This document shows positions 33,601 to 45,096 of a stretch of 64,000 bases of DNA, piece after piece. This DNA is from Trebouxia sp. TZW2008 (taxonomy: Eukaryota; Chlorophyta; Trebouxiophyceae; Trebouxiales; Trebouxiaceae): NCBI GenBank assembly GCA_002118135.1, contig BDIU01000196.1:107153-171152 (forward strand), written 5' to 3'. Under the pieces are notes generated by a model. It was given only the letters and a program-made list of their open reading frames with translations. It had not been told where the DNA came from and made no database searches. The translations under genes were made by a program, and so were the position numbers. Positions within the stretch are counted from its first letter, which is position 1. Every line of letters begins with the position of its first letter.

Positions 33601-36600
33601 CTCGGCCATCAAGACAGAAGTTGCACCACACACCCAGCACTCATGCTGACGCCTGTGATACTTTCTTGTAACACAGCCTTTGCAAAGGCAGAGATTGTCA
33701 ACAGCTTACCCAAAGGCAGCCAGCTGCTCTTGAGTGAAGGACCCCCAGCGGGTCACCCCATCCGCCAAGTACCCCCGGCTGCCAGGGTCAGAGGCCTGGC
33801 TCATGCTGATGCGGGGGGTAGGGGGTGACATTGGGAAGCTGGTGCTGGCAGTGGGCGACAGCAGGTTAGCTGGCGGCGAGAGCAGCCTGTCATTAGCAGA
33901 TAGCAGACCGGCTGTTGACTTGGCTGAGTCTGGCTGCGTTAGGGCCTCTGCTGCTGCTGCACAGCACAAGTGGCTCGTGGGTTTTGCTTGCGGCAAGCAG
34001 GATGGTATGTTGCACCAAGGAGCATTGCAACCAAAGAAGAAGGAAGCTTTGCAGAGTTGAGGGATAGCAGCACATTGATTGGCAGAAGGCTGCCTGTCAC
34101 ATTATAAGCACAATGGTGAGGATTGATGCCCATCGCACAGCTTCCAGCAGTGCTCACTGCTGTTGGCAGGACTGTGCTTTCAGCCAAAACAATGAATGGG
34201 ATGCTGGTTCAACTTTCAAGATTCTTCCCAATGGATGCAAGTGCCAACATTCAGAACCATGCAATCAACTTGGAGGTATGGCTGCAGCACTTACAGTTTA
34301 TACCTCTGACGGGCATCTCCTTGGGTTGGCTAGAAAGCCTGCGGCTGCGCGTTCTGCCGAGGCCCGACCGCCCCTGGGGCACTGTGATGGGGGTTAGGGC
34401 CCCTATGGTGTGCAGGCGGCCGTAGATGCGCTGATAGGTGGAACCGCTGATCAGTACCTGGCCTCCTACTGGGAAGCCAACAATGGCCTCTGTCAGGCTC
34501 ATCAGCTCTCCATGGTACTCAATCTGGCGGGTCACATGGTGCACCTGTGCATGTGACGGGACCGAGGTCAATGTATGCAGCACATTGGACAAGACTCCTG
34601 GGAATTGCCCATGGCTATAGATCAGGCGGGTCACATGGCACATTTGTGCAGGCAGAAGCTGGCATGCAGAGAGATTGTGGGCAGTATAGCAAACAGGACA
34701 AGATCCAAGCCAGAAGCAGGTGATGCACTGCGACTCATGTATTGGCTGCTTTGGTTGCAAGGCAGCGAATACATGAGTAAACAAGCTGATAAGGCTGAGT
34801 AGTCCATCAGCGAAATTTATGACTGATGACTGGGCATTGCTGAATGGTGATACCTGTATGGAGTCCGGCTTGCCGGTGTGAATGGCAGCGCGCACTCTGA
34901 GCCCACAAAAGACAGGAGCTCCAATGCCATCTGGAGCTGTCTGCTTGGTGCACTCTGGTTGCTCTAGGATCTCAGCAGGCCAGGGCAGCAGCAGCAGGCG
35001 GTGCTGTACATTCAGGGCCCAGGCTATGGCATCTATGGGGTCGTGGAAAGCCATTGTGAAGGCATCGCCCTCTGTTGCAACCTAAAGCATGCAATGCTAT
35101 TGTATATGCACAGTCCATAATCTGGGTTCTGATGCAGCCCATGACATGCCATGACAATTGTGACAACCTCTGTTGCAACCTGAAGCATGCAAGGGTGCCA
35201 AGTGTCGTTTGCGACTCTATGGCAGATTGCACCAAAAGATAGCGTGATGAGTGGGTGAGCATCTGTCGCTGCTTCAAGCATGGCATGCAAAAGGGGCACA
35301 GATTTCTATCTGACTCTAATCAAGCATGGAGAGCAACAGTTCATGTTTCACTCATGACTGCAATCTGCAGCATGCTCACAGTTTATGGCAAGCCCCTCAA
35401 AACGCATTGCAGGTCGCTGAGCCCTCCTTTCTTCACGAAATCCATTTGACCAAGCTGCTGTGATGTCTATAGCAAAGAAGCAAAGCAGGTGGTGCGTCAA
35501 CAGTACATGTATGCATCAGCAATGTCTGTTGGCACAGTATAAGCTTGTGGCTTGAAGCCTGTTCACAGAGGCTTGCGCCATTCTTCAGGGCAAGCAGCAA
35601 CTGTGCCACTCAAGCAATAGCCAGTACTTGCCTCATATCCGCAGTGCTGGTGAAGGAGAGCGCGTAGCAGGTGGTCGTGCATGGCCAGCGCACTGGTCAT
35701 CACAACCTGATTCCTGCACAGCAAAATGTGAAATTTGGTCAGCATATCCTCAATGACTTGATACATGGTCCATTGTGAAGGCTGGCACATCTTAAGCTTT
35801 GTGATCTCTGAATGTCAGCTACATGCAGTGATGTAATGATGGCGCAAAAGTCTGCGCAAATCATGTGCAGAAGCTGGCTGCATGATTCAAGCAAAATTGA
35901 CTGCAGGCAACAAAGTGTGTCAGATGCTGTGGCATCTGGACATTATTGATGCTCACCATTTCTAGAAGCGTAAGCACCCATGAGCATCATTCACGACAAT
36001 GGTGACTTGGGTGCATAAACAGCAGGTATTGTATGACCCATGCTTTTGCAATTGACGTTTGAAAATGACGCATACCATTCCCAGAGGCGAGAAGAGCCCT
36101 GAACATCAGTCATAACGATGGTGACTTCTTTGGGCACCAAGCCCAGCTGCTCTGCCAAACCCTCCTTTAGAGTCCCTGGAGGCGCCCTGCACGTGCACAT
36201 GACATTGCAGAAACTTGTCACCCACACCCATCATCAATTACTTCCCATGCGCTCAAACATGGTCAGGCAGAGGATGTGGCATGACCTGAAGATCAATTAC
36301 ACTCGCGTGGCATGACTGCACATCACACTACAACCCTCAGCCAACATCTGCTCTTTGACGCTAGAACAGAAGGACAAGTAGCAGTGAATAGCATGGCTCA
36401 GCTGGCAATGCCAGTGAGCAACCAGCTTGTACAATGCACATATTGATTTGACGTTTGATCTTGTAGCTGGAAGTTACTCATTTAACTCTTGACACCTTGT
36501 CACATTTCCACCACCAGCTTGCCACACAGAAATGTACTTGACAAGATCCTGAATACGAACGCCTACACATGCAGAACAGAATGGAGCATGCTACAGGCTA

Positions 36601-39600
36601 TGACCTGGCAGAAAGTCTCAAGATGACAATAGCAGTGGCAAGCAGGCATGATGTGACTTGTTGTGATCCTTTGATAGAGACATGTAACACATGTAATGCA
36701 ACACCTCATTGTACGTCAAGCACGCATGAGCGTGGTCATGCTGTTACCCCATTTGGCTATTGTATGCACAACAGCTCATCGAGCGGTCATGCAGCAAACA
36801 AGTACCTGCGCTTGTGCCAAATCTGCTTGTAGTTGGCCACGTCATCAATGACCCTTCTCCAATACAAAAAGGCCAGTGGCAAGAAGATGATTAGCAAGAA
36901 GGCTCCAATTAAAGATGGCGCCAAGTATGCAGCCACTGGCACACTACTGCCGTAGTAAGGCAACCTGGTATACATGCAAGTCATGCTGACGTTGCCTGCA
37001 AAGCACAGCATGGCCTCAAACCAGAACAAGCAGGTGTAGCAATGTATGCTGAGCTAAAGGCTGACTCTGCGCAACCTGCAAAAGTCATGCAGAGAAAGTG
37101 GCTCATGTACGTGCTAGTGGGTAATGTCAGTGAGGTATGAAGTGCAAGCGTAGGTCATACATTGGCACTACAGGCACAAGCCTCAAGTCGTGCAAGTGTC
37201 TGTTGCCTATGCATGACCCCAATTGTAGGTGACTTGCTGGCATTCACATTTGTTGATTCCCTCTGACAGCCTATTATAGGGAAAACAAACAGCCAATCCA
37301 AGCTTGAAACACATGATGTTGACTTGATGGTACCCGCTTTCCATGAGCGCACACGCAAATGACTGCTGCAGTAGAATCCTGTGCCTGTTTTTGGCACGCG
37401 CTGACAAAAAGTTGTTTGTTTTCTGCGCTGCGTGAATGTGCAAATGTAAGTGTGCGCAGCAGCAACCAGCAGTGCTGGACAGCCTGTCAAGACATGATCA
37501 GCTGAGATAGCTCATGCTATGCAGTGCAATAGGTCTAGCTTTACGCTGGCTTCACGCAGCTGAGGCATCTTGTGTCTGCTTTACCTCCCACTTTTGTCTG
37601 TACTTCCTCGCCAGGATGTTATGCAGCAAGATGCAACAGCAGAGTCCATGCTGTGTCATGCCTCATCAAAGGTAGAGAAAATCAATTGAGAGAGTCTTAC
37701 ACTTGGCTCAGTCGAGATAAGAGGAGTGATACCAGTTGATATCAACAGTCTCAAGCAGTATCTCACCATTTGAGGCAATGCTGTAGACCCTGGAGTCGCT
37801 ACCGCTCGAGCAATTACAGCCCGCCCAGCTGTAAAAGTTAGCATCAAGATTCACCGTGGCTACAAGCTGTCCAATGGAAGGGCCATTGATGCCCCCAGCG
37901 GTGTTGTCTGTTGGGCAGGTGTAGTTCGTGGTGTAGTTGAAGCTGGAGGTGTACGATGAGGCATCACTAAACGCACTGCCAAACAAAGATACCAGCGACG
38001 CCAGGTTAGACACCTGTAGCATCATCGGGTATATGCTTAGTAATGAGGTTGCATGACCCAACTGAGTGCATGCAGAAGCAGTGAACTGAAGCATAGTGAA
38101 TAATGTGTGTTGCATGGTGCTTGAGCTTTGGACATTTGTATTGAACAAGCAAGCACAACAGATCTTGACGTCGACTGCAGCGTGTTGTAGCCTGTGTCAG
38201 CTTACATGTCAAAAAGCATATGCAGTGCAAGTGACGCTGAGGGTTTTGCAGCAGTGTTGCTCACGAACAATGTCTTCACAGCAAACTTTGCTGGCTCAGA
38301 AGTGCCAGTATGTCCATAGGGCACCAATTGTATGTTGTCCTTACGGCAACAGTCCTATATGCAATATCAAGACTACTGTACCTTGTTTACAATGGATGGG
38401 TACACTGCATAGGGCCTGTCAAAGGCCACGCTAGGGCACTCCTGGCCACTGCTGGCTGTGCTAGTGGCCGGGCAGAATCTGAGGAAGTTGGGCAGGCACC
38501 CGGTCGTGTTTGCTGTATCTGCCGTTGACCCATTCACTGTTGTAGTCTGCAGGAAGTGTTCACAGTATCACTGGATTGTCTGGCTGCAGGAAGATCCTGA
38601 TGGGCAGGCAGGCAGGCATGCATGGACAACACAGTCTCTTTGCTCACATCAGGCATGGTCAGGCTTATAAGCAAGTGCATTAGCCTGAAAGTGCTACTTG
38701 TGCAGGCAGCATACATAGTGTGAGCAGACTATGAGCACTGAGGCAGGGTCTAGTACTGGAGCTAGCTGTCTGCATCTTCAGCGCTGCATACGGCTGGCTG
38801 TCTAGCATGGGAGCATTGTGCAGGATGCAACAAGGCATGCACTCATTGCCAAGAAGTCAAGCATGAGAAGTGTCATGAGAGCAAGGCGGCGAAGGAACAT
38901 ACTGTGCCAGTGGCAGCGTTTGCTAGTGCATCAATATGGCTTGCATTGCACTGCAGCAAGGATGTGTTCCGCAGCTCCAGGGTCTGGAACTTGGCAGCAT
39001 TTATTGGCAACATGTCTGGAAAACGCCCTGTCAGCCCTGAGAAACACACAACTGCTTGATCCTTGGAAGTGTCAGATGTCAGCCACGGAAGGAGAATGCT
39101 TGCAGGTCAGCATTGCACTGTGGTCCAGCGACCAAACACAATATACTTTACGCATATGCTTTACGTCTTGTGCGGCAAGGGTGTGGCATGAGTGACAAGG
39201 TTGTGATTGTGATGGATCATGATTGTTGCTGGCATTGTGCCGGCATCATGCAGTTTTTCAACAGAGCATGCAGCAAGCTATTGACTGTTATTGGCCAGGA
39301 CACTCTGCAGTGCATGACTTGTACCTGGATTGTTGCGCAATGACAGTAACTGCAAATCTGGAAGCTTGTTCCCTAGACTGGTTGGAAGAGTCCCTGTCAA
39401 GTTGCTACCTGCAGACCACAGCTGTGCTTTTGTTACAAGAGATGTTCAGCCTGACTCACTTGTGCACAGGGCTGCAGCGTTATTGTTGCCAGCTGACAAC
39501 ATTTATGATGTTTGTTTGGGCAGTGCTGCTGAGGCAATTCGCCACATACAGTGATCTCTTGATATAACGACTGCATTGGTCACCAAGAAAAATGTCCTTA

Positions 39601-40799
39601 CATCAGATTGCCCGTACTCAGAAGCACCACTGTGGTCAAAATGCAGTGCTTGGTTCCCAGTTGCATTGTCCTTTCATCACAAATGTCCTTATACCGAGTG
39701 TCCTGATATCGAGAGATTGCTGTAGCTGATCAGCGAATTCAAGACCTGACACAGCTGTCAGATGCAAAGGCAGGGATGCAAACCAGTGTGACATCTTGCC
39801 TGAAAGGAAGATTTGAGCCACTGACTGGCTGCCTTCTCCACAGTACTGTGAGAAAAAGTCGCCAGCTGTCTGACAGCAAGCCACTCCCAGCCAGTCGCAG
39901 TAGCTCACCCCTGCAAAGTGTGGTCTCTGATTAGCCCCAGAGTCATTCAAGCACGCCAGCATGCCAAGATCACCCTGCCTGGTATGGCAAGCAATGAATG
40001 CAAAGGGGGATGCACGCAAGCAAGCAAAACTTGCAGCTATCTTAGCAGAGGTCACATGCAGCTTTCTGCTGTTTTTGATATTGCTATCAGCAGGTGCTCC
40101 AAGCTGCAGCAAAGCCACATCTGGTGTCGTCTCGCAAGACGCTCACTCATTGCATATTGGCATCGTAGCGAGTGCATGCCGATCAGCATGCAGCGATTGT
40201 GTACTGTCTACTGTGTACGCAGCAAGGCAAATCATGAAAAACAATTTCAAGAGGCGTACCAGCTGTATTCCAGGCAGACTTGATCAGCAGCTTGACAATC
40301 TGCAACTGCCGCTGGAGAGTGCAGTTCACAGAGTATGCTTCCAACACTTCGATGATCTCCTGATACTGTGGAGTCAACGAAGACAGATTGAAGGTGGATG
40401 ATGCGGCTGCCACTCCCAGCTCCTCAAGATAGAGTTCAAAATTAGCAACTTCAGTGCGCAAGGCATCACTGAGCAGTGCAGTCTCCCAGTAAGGGCCGCC
40501 TGTTGAATTATAGAAGTCAATGAGAGCATTGCGCTGGTCAGGCAAATCATTGGCCACATCATATGTGATCTGGTCTGTGAGCAAGGCATTGCAGTCATAT
40601 ATAAGTGAGTCAGCACCTGCAAAGCACTCAAAGGGTGTGAACAACGCCCTGACAAGGTCACACAGGGTGAGCTGCAGTTGATGTATACTAGCCTACTTGC
40701 TGACTGCGGAACTTGAGTCGTCACCAGAATAGCACAAAGCACTCTGAAGCTCAGGCGCCAGCAGTGATGGCTCTGAGATAGAGGCCACTCAGGCCTCAT
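27213..40799 (-). CDS. Receptor-type class III nucleotide cyclase with LRR ectodomain
   Basis: Spans about 13.6 kb. Exon 40799-40697 gives a signal peptide (WRLSFRVLCAILVTTQVPQS) that joins in phase at 40648 to FYNSTGGPYW, an LRR N-cap. LRR text follows near 39.4 kb (NLTGTLPTSLGNKLPDLQLL) and 39 kb (LTGRFPDMLP), then a Cys-rich region and one TM helix near 36.9 kb (APSLIGAFLLIIFLPLAFLY). Cyclase half 1 starts before 36076 (VTIVMTDVQGSSRLWEW) with EGDAFTMAF near 35.07 kb. Half 2 uses exons 32116-31991, 31591-31484, 31050-30971, 30443-30350 and 29912-29784 (TGRADYFGPAVNRAARLLCA). A linker exon (28969-28409), LGRFKFKGI and VMQVYPTELAGR lead to the stop at 27213. This would convert ATP or GTP to a cyclic nucleotide at the membrane. 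Large algal cyclases of this layout are known. Intermediate exons are not all mapped. Confidence 0.8.
30655..30686. repeat. (GACA)n microsatellite
   Basis: About eight GACA units in an intron of the cyclase gene. Confidence 0.95.
35957..36016 (-). pseudogene. Degenerate pseudo-exon copy of the cyclase metal-binding exon
   Basis: About 118 bp downstream (in transcript direction) of the exon ending VTIVMTDVQGSSRLWEW at 36076 lies a copy reading VTIVVNDAHGCLRF, then TAG, then KW, followed by a GTGAGC donor. It keeps frame and donor but has a stop, and the metal-binding T-D pair has become N-D. It sits inside the following intron and is probably skipped. Confidence 0.75.
39547..39724. mobile_element. 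Pogo-like MITE, copy C (best preserved)
   Basis: 178 bp including flanking TA. Left end TACAGTGATCTCTTGATATA and right end, read in reverse, TACAGCAATCTCTCGATATC are 25-bp inverted repeats. This resembles the CAGT...CTCGATATAACG ends of pogo/Tigger-type Tc1-mariner elements. It is nonautonomous and sits in an intron of the cyclase ectodomain. Confidence 0.75.
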
Positions 40800-41150
40800 G
40801 GCCTCTTGCTGCGTTTGCCGTGATCTTGCTTGTAATTCATGCTTCGTCCTTGCCACCCAGCGCGGTTGCACGCAATTCAAAGCTGTTATTGTGCAAAGTC
40901 AACTTTGTCCGGCATCTGCTGTGTGACGTTTTTCACGCAAGGTCACCTTCAAATTGCCTACAGTGACATCGCGAAACCTAAGCGGCTGAGACTTATAGCA
41001 AAGGCACGCCATGAAATTTAGTGGTCATCCAGCCTGCAAGTCGCGATCCGCTGATCGGCTTGATCAAACTGTACTGACGAGAGAAAGCTGAAGGTCATGA
41101 GTCATGATCATGACTGCTGATCAGTAAAGAGCCGTGCTCACGCTCACGGT
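40800..41150. promoter_or_regulatory. Divergent promoter region, cyclase and SMP-30 genes
   Basis: The minus-strand cyclase starts at 40799 and the plus-strand SMP-30 frame opens at 41151 (or at the ATG 41505). The 350-700 bp between them must hold both promoters. It contains CATGAGTCATGATCATGACT text near 41096-41116, a palindrome-like block. No TATA box is obvious. Confidence 0.45.
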
Positions 41151-41504
41151 ATGCATTGCAATTGTATGCGGTTACTTAGCGGACAGCGTTGTATGCAAAC
41201 CGCATCCGTTCACTGTCAAAAGCTATCGGCTCGTTGCGACCCGAATGGAGCTTTGACATTTGACCGAGCGAAGCTTTCGAGCATCCGACCCTCGGCAGTG
41301 ATCGTAAAGTGCTCGAATCAGAAGAGTGTTGACAAGGTGAAGCTGCACTGCCTGCAAATCTTTGTACAGCCTCCCGTCACCCGTCCACGTCTGTCACATG
41401 CTGTGCGAGGTTTCTCGGGCTGCTGTCAAGAGCATCTAAGCCGCACCTCAGCGACTGACGCTCGCGCCGCTTGCAGAGCCACCGCAGGATTTCACAGCGT
41501 TGCA

Positions 41505-44087
41505 ATGTCCTCGGCGGACCTGTCTCAGCAAGGAAAGCTAGAGCTGGTCTTAGACCTGAACGGCGAATTACTAGAAGGCCCAATCTGGGATGAGCGCATC
41601 AAGAAGCTTCATTTCATTGACATCAACGGCCAGCACATTTACACCTTTGATCCACACGAGCAATCAGAAGCTGCCAGGTAGTTCATTGACGGGACGTGTG
41701 CGCACTAATGTGCACTTTGAGTGGGTGCAATAACAGCGTATGCACTTGGGGCAAGTCTAAAGAGCATTCCAAAGCATCTCTCACTGTGCAGGCTTTCACA
41801 GGTAAAACTACCAGAGAGGGTGGGCTGCATTGGGCTGACAGAGGATCCGAAAGTCTTGTTGGCAGCTCTACATCGCAGGGTTGTCTTGTTTGACCTAAAG
41901 CAGCAAAAAATCACCAGGTACAGTCATGATGGCTCTGAGTATTAACTAAACATTCACCTGTGCTTTTGAGCCAGGAAGTTTGATGACTCACATCTGGCTC
42001 CCTACCCCGGACCAAAAGTTCTACTTCAAGTTTCTGAAAGTTCTTCTTCTCATTCAGTTTCTTTGTGAACTGAAGGAAGACGGGTGCTGTGATGGAAACC
42101 AACACATATTCTGCATATTGCATCTAGAAAAGAGTTGCCTTGTCTTGCTCGTGATAGCACATGCCTGCCACCATTGTCCCTTCACATCTATCTGCTCAAC
42201 AGTGTTGCATGATCTGTCTCTAAAATAAGCAACAGAGCTCGCAGTGCATGTCTTTCAAAGCATATGTTGCTCTGATGCATGACATTGACCCCTTCATGCA
42301 GTGAGATTGCAAGTGCTCCAGAAGAGCATGGTGTAGAGGATTATAGATTCAACGACGGCAAGATCAGCCCTGGAGGCGTGTTCATCGGCGGCCGCATGCA
42401 CTTGTCAGGAGCTGAGCTTGAGGGGAAACACAGCCACTGGTACAGGCTAGAATGGCATAGAGATCAAGGCAAGAGTCGCTTGGTGCAGGTGAGACAAGTT
42501 TGGTCACTCACACATTCTTGGTGCGTAGATATTGCATTGCAGTGTTGCTCTGCCTAGCATCAAGTGCTGCTACAGCATTCAAGGTTGCGTGGTGCGTTTG
42601 AAAGCATTCAGTGTTTGATTGGCATGTCTGCAATGCGTGATGGTGACCAGCCTATCTGTTGCGCACTGATGCCTGTCATCCTGCACCTTGCGCTCTCGCT
42701 CGAAATGCTCCAGCAGATACAAGTGCACTTCACGCACAGTTCCCGCAAGTGTCTGTGGCATACAGACTATGACAATTCCTTCAGCCGGTAGCAAGTCTGG
42801 CTGTCTGCTTGAAGTCATGACAAGATCAACTGCATATGCAGCTTCTTGGCCCAGATGGCGTTCAGCTTCCAAATGGTCTGGACTGGAATCAAAAGAAAGG
42901 GGTTATGTACTTCAACGACTCCATCAACAACCACAACAAGCCGCCTTCTGGCACCATCTGGGAATACAAAACAGATGAGTTGGGCATTCCCATTGACACA
43001 CACCACAGCAGTCAGCATACAAGGTGAGGAAAACAACTATCACTGCACAGTTTGCTTTCTCCTGAACACTCTTCATTTGATTTAGCGGGATGTGAGCTGC
43101 CAACACCCATCCCCCATGCAACTTGCACTAGCCTGCATTTGAGCCCTTGAACGCCTATGTGCCAGTGGTGTCTGTACACAGTGCCCAAGTATATGCAGGC
43201 TGGCAACTTGGTTGGCATGCTGTCTTGCTGCTTGACACTCAGATGTGTCTTGTCTGCTGTCTCGTTTCTGCTCACTCGTGACCTTTCCTGCACAGTTTCT
43301 GCATGTAAAGCAAGGTGATGCCCATGAATACCCCCCTGTCACAAGTAGTTTGTTTAGGCTTATGATTGTGCCTAGATCATGCTGAGCAGTGTCATTGGGG
43401 AAAGTCTGCAGCCAATAGCATAGTCTTCAGTAATGTTCATGTGTGAATCATGCAGAAAGGTCAAGACTCTTGGGGAAAATAAAGAGGGTGGTGTGCCAGA
43501 TGGCATGTGCCTTGATCAAGATGGCCGTATCTGGACAGCCCTATGCGGTGGAGGGGCTGTTGTCTGCCTAGACCCAGAAAGTGGCAACGAACTGCACAGG
43601 TCAGATCACGCTTTCAACAGCCACTAAATGATTCTGTTGTTGCTTCTTGCCTCTGTTGCAGAAGTCATGTGTGAGCCAGCTGCACCTTATACCTAATCGC
43701 AAGCTTTCAACATGTTGGTTTGCTGGTGCTGTCAATGGGCGGTAACTGCTTGAGCTAGCAAAAGCTGATGAGCTGATGCCTTGCAATAACAATAATAAGA
43801 ATGATTACACATTCCTGCCCATGTGCTAGGTGTGTGTGGGGTCCAAGTCCTGTCTCGCCAGGCAGCTAATGCCCTTGTGCATGCGAGTTGATCAGTCTTT
43901 GTATGCAATCTGCAGGGTAAGTCTACCAGTCAGCACACCTACAGACTGTGCTTTTGCTGGTGACGAGCAGAAGCTGTACATCACCACTATCAATGACAAG
44001 AGCAAAGGAGCTGGAGGCCTGTGGAGCTATCACCTGCCAGGCTTGGCTGGCTGGTCAGGAGCACACATTGCAAAGCCATTGTATTAG
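41505..44087 (+). CDS. SMP-30/gluconolactonase/LRE family lactonase, 327 aa
   Basis: Six exons join in phase: 41505-41677, 41792-41917, 42302-42488, 42842-43023, 43456-43599 and 43916-44087. Family hallmarks in order: LLEGPIWDERIKKLHFIDI, the middle GGVFIGGRMH, LPNGLDWNQKKGVMYFNDS, VPDGMCLDQDGRIWTALCGG and a C-terminal DEQKLYITT. The three metal ligands of regucalcin-type lactonases are present: Glu in LLEGP, Asn in LPNGLDW and Asp in VPDGM. The protein should be a six-bladed propeller that hydrolyses sugar lactones with a divalent metal; the physiological substrate cannot be told. The frame is open back to an ATG at 41151, which would add about 118 basic, Ser/Arg-rich residues that could be an organelle presequence, so both starts are possible. 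The stop codon lies inside a tandem repeat. Confidence 0.92.
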
Positions 44088-44440
44088 TGCTTGATAACCT
44101 CAGTGCAATCTGCTGCAGTCAGCTGCTTTCAGCAAGGCAAATTGCAAAAACTGTTATCTGATGACTTCTGGCTGGCTACACTGCAATGTACTGCAATCAA
44201 GCTCCCTCAGCAAGGCATGTTGCAAAGCCACTGTATTGATGACTCCTACCTTCAGTGCAACCTGCTGCGGCCACCCCTTTCAGCAAGGCGTGTTGCAAAC
44301 CAGTATGTAGTGATGATTTTCAGCTTCAGTGCAATGTGCAGTAGCTAACCCTTTCAGCAAAGCGAATTGCAAAGCCAGTGTATGATGCCTCCTACCTTCA
44401 GTGCACACCGCATCAGCTCATCCCTGTCAGTTCAAAATGC
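44066..44440. repeat. About 75-bp tandem repeat over the SMP-30 stop codon
   Basis: Five diverged units, anchored on TTGCAAAGCC at about 44068, 44141, 44220, 44293 and 44366. Unit text includes TTCAGTGCAA and TTTCAGCAAGGC. The first unit contains the last codons and TAG stop of the lactonase gene. Confidence 0.85.
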
Positions 44441-45096
44441 CATCTTGGCAGAGGCGCAAACAAAACTGCTCAACAAACTCTCAACTCCATGCAGCTGAAA
44501 ACTTTCGGCGTGCTTTGCGTGCTGAAAATCTTGCCTGTGCATGTGAAGGGCATAATCATGGAAACGCAGTGAACTGGTGCTTATCTGCCCAAGCATGGTG
44601 CATTATAATCAGCTGCCACAGAAAGTACCCGGGTGCTGTTGCAATCAATATTTAAACCTATACAGCCTGCATACAAAGTCAAAGGCAATTTGGGTCGACA
44701 AAGTGTCAAGAATGCAAAGCAGGTCATTCGATAGTCAGAGCTGCAGTGCATATGTAGTGCTGTCAGGTATCTGCTAAAGGACAAAAAAAAACAAAACAGC
44801 CCACAAATCTCATCCTGCAAATACCCAAAAGCTGATCAACTGAATGATCCAGTAAACATAGTCTGCATACGTCTGTATACACGTCTGCATACGTATGAGG
44901 ACACTGCAGCAATGACCCTCTTTTGCTTCGCAAGCAGGGAATTAAACAGCAAGCTAATTTAGACATGCACATGGACTGCTGGCGCGTATGCTGCACTTGA
45001 AAGCTAGATAAGGTAGCAAAAACAAACGAGCTGACATGCAAGCACCCGTCCAACATACGAGTCTATGAGTCAGCAAACAAGAAGGCCATACACCCA
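44441..45096. other. Intergenic between convergent genes
   Basis: Lies between the SMP-30 3' end and the USP stop codon at 45097. Contains CATACGTCTGTATACACGTC at about 44865-44890, a short alternating repeat. No coding signal seen. Confidence 0.5.
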
